A DNA stretch of 64,000 nt from Streptomyces sp. NBC_01428 (lineage in GTDB: Bacteria; Actinomycetota; Actinomycetes; Streptomycetales; Streptomycetaceae), in NCBI RefSeq assembly GCF_036231965.1, contig NZ_CP109499.1:3038001-3102000 (forward strand), written 5' to 3'. The position numbers were made by a program, and so were the translations under genes. The notes beneath the pieces were generated by a model. That model ran no database searches and was not told the DNA's origin. It saw only the letters and a program-made list of their open reading frames with translations. Of this stretch, positions 10,892 through 18,428 are shown piece by piece; the stretch's first letter is position 1, and each line of letters starts with the position of its first letter.

Positions 10892-11899
10892 GTGGAGCGC
10901 AGAACGATCGGGGCCGCGGCGCTCGATGTCGGGGCGGTCGGACTCGGGTGCATGCCGATGAGCTGGGCCTACACCGGTTCGCGACAACGCGGCGAGGAGT
11001 CGCTGCGCGCGGTGCACGCGGCGCTCGACCGAGGCTCGACGCTGCTCGACACGGCCGACATGTACGGCCCCTTCACCAACGAGCTGCTCCTCGGACGGGC
11101 GCTGCGGCAGCGCCGTTCGGAGGCCTTCCTGTCGACCAAGGTCGGTCTGCTGGTGGGCGAGCAGCACATCGTGGCCAACGGCCGCCCCGGGTACGTGAAG
11201 CGGGCGTGCGACGCCTCGCTGCGCCGGCTCCAGACGGATGTGATCGATCTCTACCAGTTGCACCGGGCGGATCCGGAGGTGCCGGTCGAGGAGACCTGGG
11301 GCGCGATGGCGGAGCTGGTGTCGGCGGGGAAGGTGCGCTCGCTCGGGCTGTGCGCGCTGGGGGCCCGGTCCGGCCGGCGCTCGGGTGCGCGGCTGCACGA
11401 CGGAACGATCCGGCAGCTGGAGCGGGTGCAGCAGGTGTTCCCGGTGAGCGCCGTTCAGGCCGAGCTGTCGGTGTGGTCGGCGGAGGCGCTGGACGCGCTG
11501 CTGCCGTGGTGTGCGGCGCGCGGGGTCGGTCTTCTCGCCGCGATGCCGCTGGGCAACGGCTTCCTGACCGGGACGCTGACCCCCGGCGAGGGCTTCGAGC
11601 CGGACGACGTACGCGCCCGGCATCCCCGCTTCACCGCCGAGATGATGGCCGCGAACCAGCCCATCGTGGTCGGTCTGCGGCGCATCGCCCGGCGGCACTC
11701 GGAGCCGGGCCGTCCGGTGACACCCGCGCAGGTGGCGCTGGCCTGGGTGCTGGCGCAGGGGCCGCACGTGGTTCCGGTGCCGGGGGCCAAGCGGGAACGC
11801 TGGGTGACCGAGAACGCGGGGGCCGCGGGGCTGCGGCTGACGGCGGAGGATCTGGCGGAGGTGGCGGGTCTGCCGGGGGCCCTGGGATCCTGGGAGTGA
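10892..11899 (+). CDS. Aldo/keto reductase family oxidoreductase
   Basis: A cytoplasmic NADPH-dependent carbonyl reductase of the AKR superfamily. The 335 residues carry VGLGCMPMSWAY at the N-terminus, the catalytic Asp and Tyr in LLDTADMYGPFTNELLLG, the catalytic Lys in LSTKVGL, and the His in LYQLHRADPEVPVEETWGAM. The NADP-binding end is VVPVPGAKRERWVTENAGA. The GTG at 10892 is chosen: GGAGG lies 11 nt upstream and the protein then begins right at the first beta strand (VERRTIGAAALDVGAVGLG); earlier in-frame starts overlap the divergent gene. The substrate is unknown. Confidence 0.92.
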   Translation: MERRTIGAAALDVGAVGLGCMPMSWAYTGSRQRGEESLRAVHAALDRGSTLLDTADMYGPFTNELLLGRALRQRRSEAFLSTKVGLLVGEQHIVANGRPGYVKRACDASLRRLQTDVIDLYQLHRADPEVPVEETWGAMAELVSAGKVRSLGLCALGARSGRRSGARLHDGTIRQLERVQQVFPVSAVQAELSVWSAEALDALLPWCAARGVGLLAAMPLGNGFLTGTLTPGEGFEPDDVRARHPRFTAEMMAANQPIVVGLRRIARRHSEPGRPVTPAQVALAWVLAQGPHVVPVPGAKRERWVTENAGAAGLRLTAEDLAEVAGLPGALGSWE

Positions 11900-11909
11900 G
11901 GCACGTCCG

Positions 11910-11937
11910 CGGGCCGGAGTCCGGATTCGCCGGCCCG
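11910..11937 (+). terminator. Terminator of the aldo/keto reductase gene
   Basis: cgggccgg and ccggcccg form a perfect 8-bp stem with a 12-nt loop, 10 nt after the stop codon. Confidence 0.6.
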
Positions 11938-12003
11938 TGATCGGGAACCTGCGGAGCGCGAGCGGTGTATCAACAGTGGAACCGCCGCGTCGAAGGGACA
12001 CAG

Positions 12004-13176
12004 ATGGTGCAACGTCGAGCAGTGACAGCCGTGTTGGTCACGGCCGCCTTTCTCGTGACGGCAGGCTGTTCCTCCGGCGGCGGAGGCGGCTCGGACGACG
12101 GAGGCGCGTTCCCCGGCCTCGGGAGCAGCCCCTCCCCCGCGTCGTCGTCCTCCGGCGCCGCCGCCGAGCCGACACCGCCGGCCAAGGGCTCGGTGAAGGT
12201 CGTCCGCACCGTCACCGAGGATCTCGACAGTCCCTGGGGTCTCGCGCCCCTGTCGGAGGGCGGCCTGCTGGTGTCCTCGCGGGACAAGGGGACGATCACC
12301 CGGATCGACGAGAAGACCGGCAGGAAGACCGTGCTGGGCGATGTCCCCGGGGTGGCGCCGGCCGGCGAGGGCGGCCTGCTGGGCATAGCGCTCTCCCCGG
12401 ACTACGCCGCGGACCACATGATCTACGCGTACGTGACCACGGCCTCCGACAACCGCATCGTCCGCATGCTGTACGACGCGAAGAAGCCCGCCGGCGAGCA
12501 GCTCGGCGCACCGGACACGATCTTCAAGGGCATCCCCAAGGGGATCATCCACAACGGCGGGCGGATCGCGTTCGGTCCGGACAAGATGCTGTACGCGGGT
12601 GCGGGCGAGACGGGCGACCGGGGCCAGGCGCAGGACAAGAAGGCGCTCGGCGGCAAGATCCTGCGGATGACCCCGGACGGCGAGCCCGCACCCGGCAACC
12701 CGTTCCCCGGCTCGGTCGTCTACTCGTACGGCCACCGCAATGTCCAGGGTCTCGCCTGGGACGACAAACAGCGCTTGTGGGCCTCCGAGTTCGGCCAGGA
12801 CACCTGGGACGAGCTGAACCAGATCAAGCCCGGTGACAACTACGGCTGGCCGGTGGTCGAGGGCATCGGCAAGGACGCGAAGTACCACAACCCGGTCGCC
12901 CAGTGGCACACGGACGACGCCTCCCCGAGCGGGATCGCGTATGCCGAGGGATCCATATGGATGGCCGGCCTCAAGGGCGAGCGGCTGTGGCGCATCCCGT
13001 TGAACGGCACGAAGACATCCGCCGACCCTGAGGCCTTCCTCCAGGGGAAGTACGGCCGGCTGCGCACGGTCGTCTCCGCGGGCGGCGACAAGTTGTGGCT
13101 GATGACGAGCGAGACCGACGGCCGCGGCAGCCCGGGGAAGGGCGACGACCGGCTCCTCGAGATCGAGGTGAAGTAG
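12004..13176 (+). CDS. PQQ-dependent sugar dehydrogenase-like lipoprotein (soluble glucose dehydrogenase family)
   Basis: A secreted, lipid-anchored beta-propeller of the GdhB/YliI (GSDH) family. The 390-residue precursor has a signal peptide ending in a lipobox-like LVTAGC (Cys22), a Gly/Ser/Pro linker to about residue 60, then propeller repeats. The family hallmarks include GGLLGIALSPDY, HNGGRIAFGPD, ALGGKILRMTPDG, YSYGHRNVQGLAWD and GDNYGWPVVEG; His and Arg in the last two groups contact PQQ in characterised members. The true substrate is unknown and activity would need PQQ supplied from elsewhere. Start at ATG 12004, with GAAGGGA about 7 nt upstream. It probably has its own promoter after the hairpin at 11910-11937. 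Confidence 0.88.
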   Translation: MVQRRAVTAVLVTAAFLVTAGCSSGGGGGSDDGGAFPGLGSSPSPASSSSGAAAEPTPPAKGSVKVVRTVTEDLDSPWGLAPLSEGGLLVSSRDKGTITRIDEKTGRKTVLGDVPGVAPAGEGGLLGIALSPDYAADHMIYAYVTTASDNRIVRMLYDAKKPAGEQLGAPDTIFKGIPKGIIHNGGRIAFGPDKMLYAGAGETGDRGQAQDKKALGGKILRMTPDGEPAPGNPFPGSVVYSYGHRNVQGLAWDDKQRLWASEFGQDTWDELNQIKPGDNYGWPVVEGIGKDAKYHNPVAQWHTDDASPSGIAYAEGSIWMAGLKGERLWRIPLNGTKTSADPEAFLQGKYGRLRTVVSAGGDKLWLMTSETDGRGSPGKGDDRLLEIEVK

Positions 13177-13229
13177 CGGGGGAGCCTGCGGCGGGAGCGG
13201 GGGCGGCGGGGCCGAGACGGTCGTGCGGG

Positions 13230-13595
13230 CTACGACGCCTGCGGGGGGCCGGGGTTCTCCGGGGCGGCATCCCGGTCCGGATCCGGGTCCGGGTCCGTGT
13301 TCTGGTCCTGGGCCGCGTCCTTCGCGAGCGCGGCTTCCTGGTCCGGGGTCGCATCCTTCGCGCCGGGGACTTTCTGGTCCTGGGCCGCTGCCGGGTCCTT
13401 CGCGTCGGCCGCGTCCGTCTCGGCGTCCTCGTCGTGCCGCGGTGCCCGTACGACCACCTTGCCCGAGGTGAGGTCTATCGGGCCTCGGCCCGGGTCGCCG
13501 TCGTTCAGGTCCACGCGGCTCAGTTCCAGCCGCTTGCGTTCGTCGTTGGTGTGCTTGCGGCCCGGTGCGAAGAGTTCCTCGAACATGTTGAACAC
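13230..13595 (-). CDS. DUF6191-like small protein with acidic, low-complexity C-terminus
   Basis: 121 residues. The first 50 (MFNMFEELFAPGRKHT, GDPGRGPIDL, GKVVVRAP) match what I remember of the DUF6191 family of Streptomyces; function unknown. The rest is low-complexity Asp/Ala/Pro/Lys with a (DP)n run near the end, probably disordered. GTG start at 13595 with GGAGG 4 nt upstream; the ATG at 13586 is an alternative. It lies 26 bp downstream of the large LuxR regulator gene, so the promoter may be shared. Confidence 0.75.
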   Translation of the reverse strand: MFNMFEELFAPGRKHTNDERKRLELSRVDLNDGDPGRGPIDLTSGKVVVRAPRHDEDAETDAADAKDPAAAQDQKVPGAKDATPDQEAALAKDAAQDQNTDPDPDPDRDAAPENPGPPQAS

Positions 13596-13621
13596 GGCGC
13601 CTCCCTCGGCCCGAATCCCTT

Positions 13622-16600
13622 TCAGCGTAGACCCCGGTCCGCCGCCGGGACCGCGGAGGGCTCCGGCGGGAAGAGCCGCAGCCGGTGGGCCAGCGCCGCC
13701 GCCTCGCCGCGTCCCGAGACGTCCAGCTTGGCCAGGATGTTCGAGACGTGGACGCTGGCCGTCTTCGGGGAGATGAAGAGTTCCTCGGCGATCTGGCGGT
13801 TGGTGCGGCCTGCGGCGACGAGCCGGAGTACGTCACGCTCGCGGCCGGTGAGCCCGAGGGCCGCCGCCGGGTCCGCGGGCACCGCCGGCCGCTCGGGGGC
13901 GTGCTCCAGGGGGAGGCGGGCGCGCTGGGCGAGGAGGGCGACGGCGTCGGTGAGCGGGCGGGCGCCGAGGTGGTCGGCCGCGGCGCGGGCCAGCCGGAGG
14001 AGTTCCGTGGCCCGGGCGCGGTCGTCGTCCGTGCCGGAGACGAGCAGGGCCTCGGCGAGGCGGAGGCGGACCCGCGCCAGGTCGTAGGGGCGCTCCAGGG
14101 GTTCGAGGGCGGTGACCACGTCGGACCACTGGTCAGTGGTGCTCATGCCCTCGGCGCGGTCGAGTTCGGCGCGGACCCATTCGGCGTGGACGAGCCAGAC
14201 GGGCGCCCCCACCGCCAGGGACTTGGCGGCCACGCGGATGCGCTCGACGGTCGGGGCGCGGCCCGGCGCGGCGACGGGCAGGCCACGGGCGTCGGCCTCC
14301 GCGGTGGCGGCGGCGAGCAGCAGCGGCCAGCCGTAGCGCTGGGTGCCGGGCGGGAAGCCCGTGTCCAGGGCCTGTTCCAGGGCGGTGCGGGCGTCGAGGA
14401 GGCGGCCCTCGCCGGCGGCGATGCCGATGGTGGTGCCGAGCAGTGGAAGGGAGTGCTGGGGCATCGGATCGTGGGTTCCGAAGTGGCTTCGGGCTGCGGT
14501 CAGTTGGCGGGTCGCCTCGGCGAGGTCGCCGCGGGCGAGGGCGACGGGCGCGAGACGGGCGGCGCCCACCCCGGAGGCCTTGCCGCTGAGCCCCACGCCG
14601 AGCGCGTTCCGGGCGGCCTCGACGGCCTCGTCCCACTGGCCGAGGGCGTACAGCGACTCGGACAGGTTGCCCCAGACCCAGGCGAGGGTGTCCAACAGGC
14701 CGTTGCCGCGGGCGAGTTCGACGCCCTCGCGCAGGATCGCCACGGACTCGCGGGAGCGTCCGACGGACTCCAGGTGGGAGGGCAGGTTGATGTGCAGCCG
14801 GCCGACGACGTAGGCGGCGCCGTGCTGGTGTGCCGCCTCCTTGACCTGGTACATCGCGGCGAGTCCGGCCTCGACGTCGCCCGAGTCGACCATGAGGCCG
14901 CCGAGGGTGAGCCGGGCGTTGAGTTCGACGTCCCGGGCGCCCACCATGCGTGCGTACTCCACGGCGCGTTCGGCCGCGGAGAGAGCGCCGTGGCCCGGTT
15001 CGTGGAGCATGCACCAGGCGGCGACCATGGACAGCACCTCGGCGTGCACCTCGGAGGGCGGCAGGCCGCGCACCAGCTCCTGGGCGGTGGCGAGTTCCTC
15101 CCAGCCGTCACCGCGGACCTGGGCCTGGACGAGCCGGGAGCGCTGGAGCCAGAACCAGGCGGCGCGCAGCGGATCGCCCGTGTTCTCCAGGAGGTGCAGC
15201 GCGCGCCGGGTCGTCTTCAGGGCGCGCTCGCGCTCTCCGCACAGCCGCCCGGCGACGGCCGCCTCGGCCATCAGGTCGAGGTAGCTCAGCGGGGCCGTCG
15301 CGGGGTCGCAGCCGCAGGCCGGGTAGGCCTCCACGTAGTCGACGGGCCGCAGGGCGGCGCGCACGGTGTCGGGGGCGACCTCCCACAGCTCCATCGCCCG
15401 CTCCAGGAGCCGGAGTTGCTCGGAGTGTGCGTGTCGGCGCCGGGCCTCGACGGAGGCGTCGAGGACGGCGGGCAGCGCCTTGGCGGCGTCGTGGGCGTGG
15501 TACCAGTAGCTGGCCAGCCGGGTGACGCGTTCGTCGGCCGGGACGAGCGCCGGGTCGGCCTCCAGGGCCTCGGCGTAGCGGCGGTTGAAGCGGGAGCGCT
15601 CGCCGGGCAGCAGGTCGTCGCTGACGGCCTCGCGGACCAGGGAGTGGCGGAAGCGGTAGCCGTCGCCGGTGGGCGAGGCGAGCAGGATGTTGGCGCCGAC
15701 GCAGGCCCGCAGGGCCTCGATGAGGTCGTCCTCGGCGAGCCCGGCGACGGCGGCGAGCAGCGCGTACTCGACGGTGGAGCCGCCCTCGGCGACGATCCGG
15801 GCGATCCGCTGGGCGCTCTCCGGGAGCCGTTCGACGCGGACCAGGAGCAGGTCGCGCAGGGAGTCCGTGAGTCCGGTGCGGCAGCCCTCGTGGGCGGCGA
15901 CGGCGAGTTCCTCGACGAAGAAGGCGTTGCCGTCGGAGCGGGCGAAGATCTCGTCGACCTGGGCGGGGTCGGGCTCGCGGGCGAGGATTCCGGCTATCTG
16001 ACGGCCGACCTCGGCCCGGCTGAAGCGGCCCAGTTCGAGACGTCGGACCGTGCGGAGGCGGTCGAGTTCGGCGAGCAGGGGGCGCAGCGGGTGGCGGCGG
16101 TGGATGTCGTCGGCGCGGTAGGTGGCGATCACGACGAGCCGGCCGCTGCGCAGGGTGCGGAACAGGTAGGCGAGCAGGTGGCGGGTGGAGGCGTCGGCCC
16201 AGTGCAGGTCCTCCAGTACGACGACGACCGTGCGGTCCGCCGCGACGCGTTCCAGGAGGCGGGCGGTGAGCTCGAAGAGGCGGGCCATGCCCTCTTCGTC
16301 GTAGCGCCGCCCGGGGGTCGCTTCCGCGAGTTCGGGCAGGAGGCGGGCGAGTTCCTCCTCCTGTCCGGCGGCCGCGGCGGCGAGTTCGTCGGGCAGGATG
16401 CGGCGCAGGGCGCGCAACGCCGTGGAGAACGGGGCGAAGGGGAGGCCGTCGGCGCCGATCTCGACGCAGCCGCCGCAGGCGACGACGGCGGCCTCGCGGG
16501 CGGCGGCGACGGAGAACTCCTCCAGGAGGCGGGTCTTGCCGACGCCGGCCTCCCCGCCGAGCAGCAACGCCTGTGGCTCTCCCGTGGCGGCACGGGAGAG

Positions 16601-16681
16601 TGCATCGTTCAACACCCCCAGTTCGGCGGTGCGTCCGACGAACACGGGGCTCACGGACCTGGTCTCCACGGGCCCGAGCAT
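13622..16681 (-). CDS. Large ATP-binding LuxR-family regulator (LAL/MalT type)
   Basis: A 1019-residue STAND-type transcriptional regulator. The N-terminal AAA/NACHT-like ATPase domain has Walker A GGEAGVGKTRLL (residues ~37-48) and Walker B VVVVLEDLHWAD (~155). A long alpha-helical TPR-like region (~400-940) probably senses a ligand. The LuxR helix-turn-helix occupies the last 65 residues (TGRERDVLRLVAAGRTNRQI, KTASVHVSNILAKL). Such proteins switch on target genes upon ATP and inducer binding; the inducer and targets are unknown. The ATG at 16681 (MLGPVETRSVSPVFVGR) puts the start just before the conserved domain; the frame is open to 16849 but the extra residues are low-complexity. It is a paralogue of the truncated regulator at the left edge of the window. 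Confidence 0.92.
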   Translation of the reverse strand: MLGPVETRSVSPVFVGRTAELGVLNDALSRAATGEPQALLLGGEAGVGKTRLLEEFSVAAAREAAVVACGGCVEIGADGLPFAPFSTALRALRRILPDELAAAAAGQEEELARLLPELAEATPGRRYDEEGMARLFELTARLLERVAADRTVVVVLEDLHWADASTRHLLAYLFRTLRSGRLVVIATYRADDIHRRHPLRPLLAELDRLRTVRRLELGRFSRAEVGRQIAGILAREPDPAQVDEIFARSDGNAFFVEELAVAAHEGCRTGLTDSLRDLLLVRVERLPESAQRIARIVAEGGSTVEYALLAAVAGLAEDDLIEALRACVGANILLASPTGDGYRFRHSLVREAVSDDLLPGERSRFNRRYAEALEADPALVPADERVTRLASYWYHAHDAAKALPAVLDASVEARRRHAHSEQLRLLERAMELWEVAPDTVRAALRPVDYVEAYPACGCDPATAPLSYLDLMAEAAVAGRLCGERERALKTTRRALHLLENTGDPLRAAWFWLQRSRLVQAQVRGDGWEELATAQELVRGLPPSEVHAEVLSMVAAWCMLHEPGHGALSAAERAVEYARMVGARDVELNARLTLGGLMVDSGDVEAGLAAMYQVKEAAHQHGAAYVVGRLHINLPSHLESVGRSRESVAILREGVELARGNGLLDTLAWVWGNLSESLYALGQWDEAVEAARNALGVGLSGKASGVGAARLAPVALARGDLAEATRQLTAARSHFGTHDPMPQHSLPLLGTTIGIAAGEGRLLDARTALEQALDTGFPPGTQRYGWPLLLAAATAEADARGLPVAAPGRAPTVERIRVAAKSLAVGAPVWLVHAEWVRAELDRAEGMSTTDQWSDVVTALEPLERPYDLARVRLRLAEALLVSGTDDDRARATELLRLARAAADHLGARPLTDAVALLAQRARLPLEHAPERPAVPADPAAALGLTGRERDVLRLVAAGRTNRQIAEELFISPKTASVHVSNILAKLDVSGRGEAAALAHRLRLFPPEPSAVPAADRGLR

Positions 16682-16845
16682 CGCACAGGGCACCGCCGGC
16701 GCGGCACCGGTTATCCGGTGGGCCGTCGGTGCCCCGGTGGGTCGTGTCGTGTCCGGCAGGGGGCGGCCGCCCCCTGTACGGCCGCCCTCCCGCCCACCCG
16801 GCAGCCGGTCGTACGCGGTACGGCCGGCGCCGGGTGCCGTGGCGT

Positions 16846-17043
16846 TCACGCGGCGCGGGTGAACGGATACCGGCGGGGGCGGCGGCTATGGGCCCGCCCC
16901 TCCGTGTCCTGCTGTACGGACTCGCGGCGGGCCGCGCGGCGGGCGGCCCGGCGGCCGCGGAGGGCCTCCTGGGCGAGCCGGTGGTTCTGTGCCTCGCGGA
17001 TCAGTTCCGCGGTCCGGATGTGGTGAAGCTCGTACTCGAACAT
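16846..17043 (-). CDS. Small Arg-rich conserved hypothetical protein
   Basis: 65 residues, starting MFEYELHHIRTAELIREAQ and then very rich in Arg and Ala (GRRAARRAARRES), predicted helical and basic, without signal peptide or membrane helix. Similar short proteins with the ELH..R.AELIREA start recur in Streptomyces genomes (recollection). ATG at 17043 with AGGGG 6 nt upstream. It precedes the LAL regulator on the same strand by about 165 bp. Function unknown. Confidence 0.7.
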   Translation of the reverse strand: MFEYELHHIRTAELIREAQNHRLAQEALRGRRAARRAARRESVQQDTEGRAHSRRPRRYPFTRAA

Positions 17044-17155
17044 CTCGTACCCCTGGTGAAGAGTCGGTCTCGGCCTCGCTGTCTGCGATGTCTCAACCTT
17101 CGTCTCCGAGGGGGGTGCGCCACATCGGGAGAGTTCCGCATCTTGCGCACGCGAA

Positions 17156-17200
17156 GGGCCTTAGGGCGGCGCTCGTTGTACGGCGCCGGCCCTAAGGCCC
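17156..17200 (-). terminator. Strong hairpin terminator
   Basis: gggccttagggcggcgc pairs with gcgccggccctaaggccc over 17 bp, interrupted only by one bulged C, around a 10-nt loop. It lies 17 nt past the stop of the membrane protein gene at 17218. Confidence 0.85.
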
Positions 17201-17217
17201 CTCAGAGTGGTCGGTTC

Positions 17218-17814
17218 TCAGCTGGTGGAGGGCAGTCCGAGAAGGAGGTCGGAGTACTTGGCGACGGCGAGGATCAGCCCGACGACGCCGAGCGAGACAC
17301 CGGCCCAGGCGACGGACTTGATCCAGGGGGCCTGGGGCCTGCCGGGGGCGCCGAACGCCGGGCGGACGAGGACGACGACGCCGACGATCAGCGCGGCCAG
17401 CGCGAAGAGGCCGCCGATCAGCGCGGTGGTCGCCCAGGCGTCGCCGTAGACCTCCTTGACCTGCTGGGCGACGCTCGCGCTCTGCGAGGTCCGGAGCTGG
17501 CCGACGAGCGTCTCGCGGGCGGCGGCGACGGTGGAGACCCAGCTGCCGGTCAGCGACACGATGCCCAGTCCGGCGGACACCACGGCGGCGGCACCCTGGC
17601 CGACTCCGGTCGCCTGCCCGTCCGCGGTGGTGTCGTGGCCGTCCACGAGGTCCGCGGCGGCCTCGTCCTGCTCCTCGGCCCGGGCGCCCTCCGCCTCGGT
17701 GCCGGTCACGTCGTCCGTGGTCGCGCCGTTCTTGGTGACGTCCACGGTCTGCTCGTCGCGCTGCGCCTCGGCGCCGGTCTCGGCCCCGGCTTCGTCAACT
17801 GTCTTGGTTCCCAT
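17218..17814 (-). CDS. Conserved membrane protein with acidic N-terminal tail
   Basis: 198 residues. The first 70 or so are polar and acidic (Asp/Glu/Thr/Ala), likely disordered and cytoplasmic. Three hydrophobic segments follow: around residues 75-93 (VVSAGLGIVSLTG), 125-147 (TALIGGLFALAALIVGVVVL) and 165-187 (SVAWAGVSLGVVGLILAVA). No catalytic motif is visible and I do not recognise a characterised family. ATG at 17814; the Shine-Dalgarno sequence is weak. A strong terminator follows. Confidence 0.75.
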   Translation of the reverse strand: MGTKTVDEAGAETGAEAQRDEQTVDVTKNGATTDDVTGTEAEGARAEEQDEAAADLVDGHDTTADGQATGVGQGAAAVVSAGLGIVSLTGSWVSTVAAARETLVGQLRTSQSASVAQQVKEVYGDAWATTALIGGLFALAALIVGVVVLVRPAFGAPGRPQAPWIKSVAWAGVSLGVVGLILAVAKYSDLLLGLPSTS

Positions 17815-17849
17815 GCACCGCACCGTACGGACGCTGTCTGAGAAGTTCC

Positions 17850-18425
17850 TTAATGATCCTTGTGCGCCTCGTGCGCACGTGCGGCGCGCCAGTCGGGCGC
17901 GAGCACGGACCACACCTCCAGGTCGTGCCGGACTCCGCGGTAGGGGTGCTTCTCGCGCAGGACGCCGTCCTGCGTCATGCCGAGGCGGCGGGCCACGTTC
18001 AGGCTCGGCACGTTGCCCGCGGCGGCGACCCACTCGATCCGGTGGATCCCGCGGCCCTCGACGGCCCAGTCGATGAGCACGCGCATCGCGCGGGTGACGA
18101 GACCGCGCCCGGAGGCGGCGGGTTCCAGCCAGCAGCCGACCTCGCAGTTGCCCTGCTCGGCGTCGAAGTTCAGGAAGAGCACGCCGCCGACGAGCTTGCC
18201 GTCGAGCCACAGACCGTGCAGGGAGCCGGTGTCCGCCGCGCGCATGTCCGCGTACCGCTGGAGGTGGGCCCGTGTGGACGGCACGTCCGTCGACTGGGAT
18301 CCGAAGGGGATGAACTGTCCGATGAACTCGCGGCCGCGGTCCAGGTGCGCGAGGAACTCCTCCGCGTGCCACGGCTCCAGGGGCCGCAGTTGCGCCCCGT
18401 CGTCACCCAGGGATATCGCGTACAT
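17850..18425 (-). CDS. GNAT-family N-acetyltransferase (RimJ/RimL-like)
   Basis: 191 residues of the ribosomal-protein-alanine acetyltransferase type (PF13302-like). The N-terminal LRPLEPWHAEEFLAHL matches the family, and the acetyl-CoA-binding region is GCWLEPAASGRGLVTRAM (Q/R-x-x-G-x-G/A variant) around residue 100. The end HPYRGVRHDLEVWSVL is also typical. The acceptor is unknown; the family acetylates protein N-termini, small amines or antibiotics. It starts only 3 bp after the stop of the MMPL transporter gene, so the two are co-transcribed and probably translationally coupled. Confidence 0.88.
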   Translation of the reverse strand: MYAISLGDDGAQLRPLEPWHAEEFLAHLDRGREFIGQFIPFGSQSTDVPSTRAHLQRYADMRAADTGSLHGLWLDGKLVGGVLFLNFDAEQGNCEVGCWLEPAASGRGLVTRAMRVLIDWAVEGRGIHRIEWVAAAGNVPSLNVARRLGMTQDGVLREKHPYRGVRHDLEVWSVLAPDWRAARAHEAHKDH

Positions 18426-18428
18426 CCG

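Noticed and set aside
11455..13836. 793-codon minus-strand frame running opposite the reductase and lipoprotein genes
   Set aside because: Spans two real plus-strand genes and part of a third, and has no recognisable domain.
13685..17026. 1113-codon plus-strand frame opposite the LAL regulator
   Set aside because: Low-complexity Gly/Gln/Glu/Ala sequence without domains; the opposite strand carries Walker and LuxR motifs.
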